From JAPLKX01 sp035530195 (lineage in GTDB: Bacteria; Hydrogenedentota; Hydrogenedentia; Hydrogenedentales; SLHB01), in the NCBI GenBank assembly GCA_035530195.1, contig DATKVG010000086.1:1-51497 (forward strand): 51,497 nt of DNA, read 5' to 3'. Shown one piece after another: positions 16,878 to 23,816 of this stretch (position 1 is its first letter; each line of letters starts with the position of its first letter). The translations under genes and the position numbers were made by a program. The notes under the pieces were generated by a model. The model saw only the letters and a program-made list of their open reading frames with translations. It had not been told where the DNA came from and did not search any database.

Positions 16878-16950
16878 GAAGTAGCCCCACTTCGCCGAAG
16901 TCGCGGCCGAGAGCCGGCGCTACTATTCGCTAATTCGCCTCCTGCTTCGG

Positions 16951-16956
16951 TACAAT
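16951..16956 (+). promoter_or_regulatory. Possible -10 element for a nearly leaderless transcript
   Basis: TACAAT ends 9 bases before ATG 16966, and no Shine-Dalgarno sequence is present. Transcription from here would start within a few bases of the start codon. No good -35 box is visible. Confidence 0.35.
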
Positions 16957-16965
16957 CCGTGCACC

Positions 16966-18051
16966 ATGAAAAAGACGGTTCAGATCATCATTGGCGTCGG
17001 GCTGGGTGTGGGCCTGCTTTGGCTGGTGTTCCGCGGCACAAACTGGAACGAAGTGTTGCAGGCCATTGCCGCGGCGGATCCAGTGTGGCTGGCGGTATTC
17101 CTGGCGCTGATCCTGCTGTCGTTTGTGGTGCGTGTCCAGCGATGGAGCTACATTGTGCGGACCGCCAAGCCGGTATCGTTCCGCCACCTGTTCAGCGCCA
17201 CGCAGATAGGTTTTCTGGCCAATTTCACGCTACCGGGCCGGATCGGCGAAGTGGTCCGGGCCATTGCGCTGACACGGCTCGCCAAGCTCCCGTTCACCAA
17301 ATCGTTCGCGATGGTCATCCTCGATCGAATCACCGATCTTTTCGGCCTCCTCGCCGTCGTCATCGTCACCGTGTTCGCCTACACGCCCGAAGGCAGCATA
17401 AGCATCCCTGCATCGACGCTCGGGGTCCCCATCGAATTCTCCGCCCGCAACGTTTACCGCGGCGAAATCCTCGCCATTGTCAGCCTGGTGGTACTCGTCT
17501 CGTTTTTTGTACTGTTGTATGTGAAACAGGAACTCATGCTGCGCGTTTCGGACAGGTTATGCTCGCGGTTCTCACAGAAGCTGGCCGACAAGATCCACCT
17601 CTGGCTCCAGCATTTCGCCGACGGGCTGCACATCTTCCGCTCCGCGTCCGACATGGCCAAATCCATCGGTTTTTCGCTGCTGGTTTGGTCCATTGCGCTG
17701 CTGGCGTTGACGTCGGTGGTCCGGGCGTTCGATGTCCACGTCCCGTGGCAAGGCATCTTCGTGATACAGTTGCTCTTGGCGGTGTTTATCAGCGCGCCCG
17801 GCGCACCCGGCTTCGTCGGCCAGTTTCACGCACCGATCGTGATCGGGCTCGTAATGTTCGTTCCGGGAATCGAAGACTCCAAGGCCAAGGCCATCGCCAT
17901 CATGGCCCACCTGCTCAACCTCATTCCCGTGGCTGTGGTCGGCCTGATATGCCTCTTCATGGAAAAACTCGGCCTCGTCGAGCTTGCCCGCGAATCCGCA
18001 CACACCGACGCCCAGATTGAAACCGAAGAAACAAGCCCAGCCATCAAATAG
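16966..18051 (+). CDS. Lysylphosphatidylglycerol synthase TM / UPF0104-like membrane protein
   Basis: A 361-residue polytopic inner-membrane protein of the family related to the MprF N-terminal flippase domain and AglD. About eight hydrophobic helices are apparent, beginning VQIIIGVGLGVGLLWLVFRG. Family landmarks are RVQRWSYIVR, FSATQIGFLANFTLPGRIGE followed by VVRAIAL, VILDRITDLFGL, and APGAPGFVGQFHAPI near the C-terminus. The last ~25 residues are polar and acidic. Members move or modify lipids or lipid-linked glycans; no specific substrate is indicated. The stop codon merges into repeat copy 4. Confidence 0.88.
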   Translation: MKKTVQIIIGVGLGVGLLWLVFRGTNWNEVLQAIAAADPVWLAVFLALILLSFVVRVQRWSYIVRTAKPVSFRHLFSATQIGFLANFTLPGRIGEVVRAIALTRLAKLPFTKSFAMVILDRITDLFGLLAVVIVTVFAYTPEGSISIPASTLGVPIEFSARNVYRGEILAIVSLVVLVSFFVLLYVKQELMLRVSDRLCSRFSQKLADKIHLWLQHFADGLHIFRSASDMAKSIGFSLLVWSIALLALTSVVRAFDVHVPWQGIFVIQLLLAVFISAPGAPGFVGQFHAPIVIGLVMFVPGIEDSKAKAIAIMAHLLNLIPVAVVGLICLFMEKLGLVELARESAHTDAQIETEETSPAIK

Positions 18052-18120
18052 CGAAAAAGGGGGACAGGCTCGCTTTTTCCCGGCAGTTTGGGAAAAAGCG
18101 TGCCTGTCCCCCCTTTTCGC
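18051..18120. repeat. GGCAGTTTG-core dispersed palindrome, copy 4 (best-preserved stem-loop)
   Basis: A near-perfect 70-bp palindrome. Arms gcgaaaaagggggacaggc (18051-18069) and gcctgtccccccttttcgc (18102-18120) match at 18 of 19 positions. Inner arms gctttttccc/gggaaaaagc flank ggcagttt (18082-18089). Its first base is the last base of the preceding stop codon. It lies between convergent genes and could act as a bidirectional terminator. Confidence 0.88.
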
Positions 18121-18149
18121 AACCTTAAGAACCCGCGCGATTAAAATAA

Positions 18150-18974
18150 TCAGGCCCCTGGCCGCGCCACCTCGTCCATCGTCACAAAACCATCCTTATT
18201 CACATCCAGCCGGTCAAACGCCTCGCGAAGAAAAGGCGGGAAAAACGCCGTCGCCTCCTCGTAAGAAAGCTTGCCGTCGCCGTTCTTGTCCAACTGGGCC
18301 GGGTCGAACGTCCGCGGCGGAGCCGGCGGCACCGGCGGCCGGGCCGGCGGGCGGATGTCGTCGCGAGACAGCACCCCGTCCCCGTTGCGATCGTTCCGTT
18401 TGAACTTCTCTTCGGTAGCGTCCGGCATCGCCATGAACTCCTCGAGCGTCACTTTCCCGTCGCCATTCGCGTCGCCCTTGATAAACCGGTCTTCTATCGC
18501 CTTCATCCGCGTCTTGAGGTCGGCGCCTGCCCCCTTGGGCGGCAGCGGCCTCACCGCTGGCGCATCTTCCTTCGTGATGGCCCCATCCCCATTCCTGTCA
18601 AGCCTCTTGAATCGCGCCTCGGTCATATTGGGAAGCGCGGCCTGCGCCTCATCGAGCGTCACGGTCCCGTCTTTATTGGTGTCCGCGCGCTGCAGGATCT
18701 GTCCCGCTTGCGGGCCGCCGGGCCCGGGCATTTCCCCGGCCGTCAGGGCGCCGTCCTTGTCGCGATCCATGCGGTCGAACCGCTCTTGGGTGATATTGGG
18801 GAACGCGGCGGAAACCTCTTTAAAGGTCGCCTTGCCGTCCTTGTTGGTATCGGCTTTCTTCATCACCATGCCCGGGTTGAGCCGGACCTTTTGCTTCACT
18901 TCCTGCGCCTGGGCGGGGCTGCAAACGGCCACAACAACCGCCGCCAACACAAAAAACGACAGTAGCTTTTTCAT
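18150..18974 (-). CDS. Exported protein with eight EF-hand calcium-binding loops
   Basis: A 274-residue protein with signal peptide MKKLLSFFVLAAVVVAVCSP and a cleavage region AQAQ. Eight DxDxDG-type loops follow in four pairs: ADTNKDGKATFKEV, MDRDKDGALTAGEM, ADTNKDGTVTLDEA, LDRNGDGAITKEDA, GDANGDGKVTLEEF, NDRNGDGVLSRDDI, LDKNGDGKLSYEEA and LDVNKDGFVTMDEV. Pro-rich linkers separate the last pairs. Probably a periplasmic or surface calcium-binding protein; no enzymatic domain is seen. ATG 18974 directly precedes the signal peptide; ATG 19004 is a less likely alternative. Convergent with the gene at 16966. Confidence 0.9.
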   Translation of the reverse strand: MKKLLSFFVLAAVVVAVCSPAQAQEVKQKVRLNPGMVMKKADTNKDGKATFKEVSAAFPNITQERFDRMDRDKDGALTAGEMPGPGGPQAGQILQRADTNKDGTVTLDEAQAALPNMTEARFKRLDRNGDGAITKEDAPAVRPLPPKGAGADLKTRMKAIEDRFIKGDANGDGKVTLEEFMAMPDATEEKFKRNDRNGDGVLSRDDIRPPARPPVPPAPPRTFDPAQLDKNGDGKLSYEEATAFFPPFLREAFDRLDVNKDGFVTMDEVARPGA

Positions 18975-19115
18975 AGTCTTCGTTTCCCTTCTAATCTTTT
19001 TCATCCCAACGGCGCGCCACACGCGCCATGCTGTCAAACCCCCCGGCCGGCCAAAAGTTCCTCATAGTCTACGCGTAATCTACGCTTTCAGACCCCCGAT
19101 TTCTACTCGCCCGTC

Positions 19116-19144
19116 TTGATATTTTACGGCCTTTTCTTTACTTT
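19116..19144 (+). promoter_or_regulatory. Possible sigma70 promoter of galK
   Basis: TTGATA (19116-19121), a 17-bp spacer and TACTTT (19139-19144), 24 bp before ATG 19168. A moderate match. Confidence 0.4.
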
Positions 19145-19167
19145 CTTCTGGTCACAGGAGTTCTGTA

Positions 19168-20499
19168 ATGCGTGTCGAACCTGACCTCAAGACGTCCTTC
19201 CGCCAAATTTATCCCCGCGCACCCGAACCGTTCATCGCCAGAGCCCCTGGTCGCGTCAACATCATCGGCGAGCACACCGATTACAACGGCCTGCCCGTAC
19301 TGCCCATGACGCTGCTCCAGCATATACAGGCGGCCTGCGCTCCCCGCGCCGGCGCCAAAGTCCGACTTCACAGCACGCGCGCCGAGTTTCCACCTGCCGA
19401 GTTCGAGAACGCGCCCGACATCACGCCGTCGCCGCGCGGCGCCTGGGAAAACTACTGCAAAGCCGCACTGCAAGGTTTGAACGGCCATTTTAAACCCGCC
19501 GCTCCGCCCGGCATGGACCTGCTCGTCTCGGGGTCGATCCCGATGCGGGCCGGGCTGAGTTCGTCTTCCGCGCTTGTGGTGGCGTGCGCGCTGGCGTACC
19601 TCCGCATCCTCGGCAAGACGCTCGATAAAGACATCTCGCGGATCGCGCTGGCCGGCCTACTCGCCAAAGCCGAACATTACGTCGGCACACGGGGCGGCGG
19701 CATGGACCAGGCCATCATCCTGCTGGGCGGGCGCAACTACGCGTGTAAAATCGATTTCTTCCCGCTTCGCATCGAGCAGGTCCCGCTGCCGGCCGACCAC
19801 GTGTTTGTCATCTGCAACTCGCTGGTGTCGGCCAACAAAACCGGCGAAGCCCTCCACAGATACAATGCCGGGCCCAGGCTCAGCAAGCTCATCTGCGCAC
19901 TGGTCGAAAAACAGGCCCAAGAAGAATTCAGCAACGAGATCCGGCTCGAGCGGCTCGCCGACCTCTGGTACGGCCACCTCTGCCTCACCCACGCCGAAGT
20001 CGCCGCCCTGTTCTCCAGGGCGTTCCCCACACCGGTCACCACCCTCCAGCAGGCCGCCGGCCGCCTCGGAATCTCCACCAGTGAAATCCGCGACCGATGG
20101 CTCGGCGACCTCCATGAACCCGCCCAAGGGTTCAATCTCCAGGCGCGCGCCAGGCATATGCGCACCGAATGCATCCGGGTCGAGGCCGCCCGCGACGCCC
20201 TCCTCGCCGGCGACGCCCAACGCCTCGGCCCGCTCATGAACGAGTCCCACAAAAGCTGCGCCGACGACTACCAAATCAGTTGCCCCCAGCTCGACCGGCT
20301 CGTCCTCGCCGCCAGGCGGGCCGGCGCGGTCGGTGCACGGCTCACGGGCGCCGGGTTCGGCGGATGCACCGTCAACCTCGTTTCCCGATCCGACCTTTAC
20401 ACCGTGGTTGCGGCTGTTCAGAAGGACTACTACAGAGGGTTTGCCCCCGAATTCACTGTGTTCCCCGCAGATCCCTCGGACGGCGCCGGCTACTTGTAA
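19168..20499 (+). CDS. galK: Galactokinase (long form)
   Basis: GHMP kinase predicted to phosphorylate galactose at C1 in the Leloir pathway. The N-terminal galactokinase signature APGRVNIIGEHTDYNG gives R29, E35, H36 and D38. ATP-binding GSIPMRAGLSSSSALVV starts at 122. The catalytic Asp is D180 (GGGMDQA), and motif 3 is GARLTGAGFGGCTVNLV. At 443 residues it exceeds the ~380 of E. coli GalK through an insertion (about residues 245-320), as in GALK2/eukaryotic forms. N-acetylgalactosamine or another hexose is therefore possible. AGGAG lies 7 bases before the ATG. No other gal genes are adjacent. Confidence 0.92.
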   Translation: MRVEPDLKTSFRQIYPRAPEPFIARAPGRVNIIGEHTDYNGLPVLPMTLLQHIQAACAPRAGAKVRLHSTRAEFPPAEFENAPDITPSPRGAWENYCKAALQGLNGHFKPAAPPGMDLLVSGSIPMRAGLSSSSALVVACALAYLRILGKTLDKDISRIALAGLLAKAEHYVGTRGGGMDQAIILLGGRNYACKIDFFPLRIEQVPLPADHVFVICNSLVSANKTGEALHRYNAGPRLSKLICALVEKQAQEEFSNEIRLERLADLWYGHLCLTHAEVAALFSRAFPTPVTTLQQAAGRLGISTSEIRDRWLGDLHEPAQGFNLQARARHMRTECIRVEAARDALLAGDAQRLGPLMNESHKSCADDYQISCPQLDRLVLAARRAGAVGARLTGAGFGGCTVNLVSRSDLYTVVAAVQKDYYRGFAPEFTVFPADPSDGAGYL

Positions 20500-20823
20500 T
20501 TTCCCACCAAAGCATCTACTATAAATACCGCAACAACTGCTGAAACTGAAAGCGCCTATCAGGAGTTATACTTCGGGTGGGAATAGACGAGCTTTAACCG
20601 CCGTTCTTAACTGCCGTCTTGACGCCCAGTCTTAAGGGCCTATCGGCGAAATAAGTTTTGATGGTCATTTGAGTTGGCAAGGACCCGCGCATACGCGCGA
20701 TAGCAGATTTCGTCTTTTGACAGGCGTCCGCTAATCGTGGTAGCGTTCTTATGGGAAGGAGTGGTCATCCATCTCTTTTCCGGGAATGTCTGCGACATAT
20801 TGACGCCCCGCGAGGAGTGTCCG
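20500..20823. other. Gene-free interval with a weak promoter candidate
   Basis: No gene is seen in 324 bases. TTGACA at 20717-20722, followed after 18 bp by TAGCGT (20741-20746), could be a weak promoter for the gene at 20824. The longer frame beginning at 20737 lacks a proper start context. Confidence 0.4.
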
Positions 20824-21780
20824 ATGAACTGTCCGGGCCATCCCAATGCGGAAGTAGTAGGATACTGTAGTATATGCGGGACATTCGGTTGCGCCGAATG
20901 TATCAAGACCTACCAGGGCAACCAGTTGTGCCCGCGCCACTACCGACCTATTGCCCTGAAAATTGAAGAGGAAAAAAAGCACGAGGAGTTGCGAAAACGC
21001 CGCCCCAGGCAGCGGCTCGTTGTCAGATACCTCGACGGACACTGCGAGTACGGGGTGTGTTTCGCCCTTAACCTGAAGGAACCGGGGTTTCACCTCGATC
21101 TGTGCGACAGCGAAGGCACGCCACTGGGAAAAACCAACTACACCGCGTTCAGGGACCTCAAAGCGGTGTTCTTGGTCAAGAGTTTCGACGGCAAATACGA
21201 CCGCTCGGTCCGTTACAAAGACTACACCGCCGAGGGCGGCGAGTTGGTCGCCCGATTCAAGGACGGCGAGGTCGTAAAAGGTTACTGCCTCCACCGTTAC
21301 GACCCCGAAGAGCCCCGGTTCCACCTCATCCCGCAGGATTCCACGACCAATAACATCAGCATCGTGGTCGAAAAACGCGCGCTCGAGGCCGTCTACACGC
21401 CCGAAGAGTACAGCCGGATCGAACAGCAGCAAAGAACCGCCAAGGGCGCCGACTCGACTGGGCTCAGCCAGGAAGAAACCACCGGCGATTTCTACTTCGA
21501 AACCCGCAACTACGCCGCCGCCATGGAACAATACCGCCTGGCCACCGTAAAGTTCCCCCACGTCAGAAGGCTGCAGAAGAAAATCCTCATGGCCCAATAC
21601 AACATCGGCGTCAACTTCATCAAGCGTCACGAATACGACAAAGCCCTCGTGTCCATGGAGACGGTGCTCAAGGGCGAACCCCACAACGATCGCGTCCGAA
21701 AAAAAGTCGCCCAATTGCGGCACATTATCCAGAAAGGCGAAAGACCGGACACCGCAGCCGAACCGGGGCTGCAGGATTAA
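20824..21780 (+). CDS. Zinc-finger (B-box-like) and TPR protein
   Basis: A 318-residue protein of unknown function. The N-terminus MNCPGHPNAEVVGYCSICGT begins a B-box-like zinc finger with spaced CxxH, CxxC, CxxC and CxxH pairs, ending NQLCPRHYR (about residues 3-40). Two similar central modules (RLVVRYLDGHCEYGVCFALN and ELVARFKDGEVVKGYCLHRY) look like a repeated small beta-domain. The C-terminal ~100 residues form TPR-like helices (DFYFETRNYAAAMEQYRLA, GVNFIKRHEYDKALVSMETV). GAGGAG lies 6 bases before ATG 20824. No signal peptide, so cytoplasmic. Probably a scaffold or regulatory protein. Confidence 0.75.
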   Translation: MNCPGHPNAEVVGYCSICGTFGCAECIKTYQGNQLCPRHYRPIALKIEEEKKHEELRKRRPRQRLVVRYLDGHCEYGVCFALNLKEPGFHLDLCDSEGTPLGKTNYTAFRDLKAVFLVKSFDGKYDRSVRYKDYTAEGGELVARFKDGEVVKGYCLHRYDPEEPRFHLIPQDSTTNNISIVVEKRALEAVYTPEEYSRIEQQQRTAKGADSTGLSQEETTGDFYFETRNYAAAMEQYRLATVKFPHVRRLQKKILMAQYNIGVNFIKRHEYDKALVSMETVLKGEPHNDRVRKKVAQLRHIIQKGERPDTAAEPGLQD

Positions 21781-21836
21781 GTGCGCGCACGCGCGCGCGT
21801 CCTGACAACCCTGTTGATTGTTACAGAAAGGTTGTA

Positions 21837-22568
21837 ATGCTTATAGCTATTATCGCCGACCTTCATGCCAATTTGGAGGCCACTACCGCCGTATTCAAAG
21901 AGATCGACAAGCGTAAGCCCGACCGGGTCTTTTGCCTGGGCGATCTCACCGGCTACAACGCCCAGCCCAATGAGATCATCGATATCCTCCGCGACCGCGA
22001 CATTCCCACCATCATGGGCAACCACGACGCCGCCGTCTGCGGGCTCGAAGACCCGTGGTTCTTCCGGGCCGCCGCTAAAAAAGCCATCGAATGGCAGGTC
22101 GGCCAAGTCCGCGAAGAGAACCGGAAGTGGCTGATGCGCGCGCCCGAGCAGATGGTGTTCAGCAAGACGTGCCTCGGCGTACACGGCTCCCCATCGAGCC
22201 GGGACGACTACATCATCGACTGGCTCGACGCCATGCGCCAGATCGAGTTCCTCAACGGCAGGGACATCAACGTCTGCTTCTTCGGCCACAGCCACAGGCC
22301 GTCGTTCTTCAGCGAGAAAGGGGCCGCTCAAGCCATCGGCCCCGGGACCGTCCACGAACTGCGGCCTACCAACAGGTATTTCATCAACCCCGGCGCCGTC
22401 GGCCAACCCCGAGACAGAGACCCCCGCGCCGCGTTCGGATTGTTTGACCTCGAAAACAAAACGTTCGAGTTCTGCCGGGTCGAATACGACATCGAATCCT
22501 GCGCACGCAAAATCCTCCAGGCCGGGCTGCCCGTCGAACTCGCAACGAGACTCTCGAAGGGCAAATAG
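21837..22568 (+). CDS. Calcineurin-like metallophosphoesterase
   Basis: A 243-residue YfcE/MJ0936-type phosphodiesterase or phosphatase. All metal motifs are present: D8-x-H10 (IIADLHAN), G35-D36, G61-N-H-D64, and the late GHSHRPSFF. The GAVGQPRDRDPRAAFGLFD segment is typical of this subgroup. Substrate is unknown; members act on cyclic nucleotides or phosphoproteins. AAAGG precedes the ATG. It ends 2 bp before the dgt start, so the two are probably co-transcribed. Confidence 0.92.
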   Translation: MLIAIIADLHANLEATTAVFKEIDKRKPDRVFCLGDLTGYNAQPNEIIDILRDRDIPTIMGNHDAAVCGLEDPWFFRAAAKKAIEWQVGQVREENRKWLMRAPEQMVFSKTCLGVHGSPSSRDDYIIDWLDAMRQIEFLNGRDINVCFFGHSHRPSFFSEKGAAQAIGPGTVHELRPTNRYFINPGAVGQPRDRDPRAAFGLFDLENKTFEFCRVEYDIESCARKILQAGLPVELATRLSKGK

Positions 22569-22570
22569 GT

Positions 22571-23599
22571 GTGGCGGTGACGCTGCGCGAACAAATCGAA
22601 GAGCGCGAACGGAAAACACTCCGGCCAGATGCCGCACGCGCCGGTGAAACCCGCGGCAGAGCAATCCCCGAGCAGGAACACGACTACCGAACCGCATTCC
22701 AGCGCGACCGCGACCGGATCCTGCACTCCAAATCGTTCCGAAGACTCAAGCACAAAACCCAGGTGTTCCTCGCACCCGAAGGCGACCATTACAGAACCCG
22801 GCTTACCCACACGCTCGAAGCCGCCCAAATCGCACGAACCGCGTCCCGCGCGCTGTTCCTCAACGAAGACCTCACCGAAGCCGTCGCACTCGGCCACGAT
22901 CTCGGCCACACGCCGTTTGGCCACGCCGGCGAAACCGCGCTCAACGAAGTGTACGCGCCGGGGTTCCAGCACGCCGAACAGAGCCTCCGCGTCGTCGACC
23001 TCCTCGAAGAAGGACGGACCGGGCCCGGCCTCAACCTCACGTTCGAGGTCCGCGACGGCATCCTCAACCATTCCAAAGGCAAATCCGTGCTCGACGGGCG
23101 CCGGGCCGCGCGCGCGGGCACGCTCGAGGGCATGCTGGTCAGCGTGTGCGACGCCATCGCCTACATCAACCACGACATCGACGACGCGGTCCGGGCCGGC
23201 ATCATCACGCTCGACGACCTGCCCCGCGACGCCGTTAAGATCCTCGGGTCATCCACCTCCGACCGGATCGACGCCATGCTCACCGGCCTCATCCACGGAA
23301 GCCAGGACGGACCCATCGCGTTCACCCCCGACATCCTCGAGGCCACCAACCTGCTGCGGTCGTTCATGTACGAACACGTCTACCCCTGCGAAGCCATCAA
23401 CCGCGAGATCCGCAAAGCCAAAAAACTCCTCTGCGACCTCTACCGCCACCTCGTCGAGAATCCAGTTGCCGATATCTACCCGGCCACAAAAGGCGACTCG
23501 CCCGAAAGACGGGCCGTCGATATGGTCGCCGGTATGACCGACCAGTACGCCCTACGCCTCTACCGCCAAATCTTCTTCCCCACCGCCTGGGAGAAATGA
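22571..23599 (+). CDS. dgt: Deoxyguanosinetriphosphate triphosphohydrolase-like protein
   Basis: HD-domain dNTPase that cleaves dNTPs to nucleoside and tripolyphosphate. The 342-residue protein carries the dGTPase start RDRDRILHSKSFRRLKHKTQ. The HD metal residues are H80 (RTRLTHTLE) and H109-D110 (LGHDLGHTPFGHAGE), with a downstream Asp in SVCDAIAYINHDIDDA. Short (type 2) dGTPases are about this length. GTG 22571 is taken as start, 2 bp after the phosphoesterase stop; GTG 22577 is an alternative. The last ~110 bp are duplicated at 26718-26833 beyond the GH38-like gene. Confidence 0.92.
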   Translation: MAVTLREQIEERERKTLRPDAARAGETRGRAIPEQEHDYRTAFQRDRDRILHSKSFRRLKHKTQVFLAPEGDHYRTRLTHTLEAAQIARTASRALFLNEDLTEAVALGHDLGHTPFGHAGETALNEVYAPGFQHAEQSLRVVDLLEEGRTGPGLNLTFEVRDGILNHSKGKSVLDGRRAARAGTLEGMLVSVCDAIAYINHDIDDAVRAGIITLDDLPRDAVKILGSSTSDRIDAMLTGLIHGSQDGPIAFTPDILEATNLLRSFMYEHVYPCEAINREIRKAKKLLCDLYRHLVENPVADIYPATKGDSPERRAVDMVAGMTDQYALRLYRQIFFPTAWEK

Positions 23600-23623
23600 C
23601 CAAAGCGGAACGCGGAATGGTCA

Positions 23624-23718
23624 ATACGGGGACACCAGCTTTCTTCATCCCTCATGCTCTTGGCACTTGTCATTCCACGGAAGTAGGTCGGAAATAGGTG
23701 GCTGTCCCCGGCTTTCGC
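23624..23718. repeat. GGCAGTTTG-family palindrome, degenerate copy 5
   Basis: Only the arms are preserved: acggggaca (about 23626-23634) and ctgtccccggctttcgcgg (23702-23720). The core is replaced. It lies 25 bp after the dgt stop. Confidence 0.5.
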
Positions 23719-23757
23719 GGCCTTGACGATCACAGCAAGAGCTTTTTCACCAGCTCC
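23702..23757. repeat. 56-bp direct repeat, left copy
   Basis: Identical to 26568-26623 except for one base. The two copies, in the same orientation, bracket the GH38-like gene. Confidence 0.88.
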
Positions 23758-23816
23758 ACAGCCACCGATTTTCGATTCTGTCTATTCCTATTCGTTCATG
23801 AACCGTTACGAGTTTG

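Noticed and set aside
20500..20823. A tRNA or riboswitch in the interval after galK
   Set aside because: No cloverleaf, CCA-adjacent acceptor stem or known aptamer core could be found by eye.
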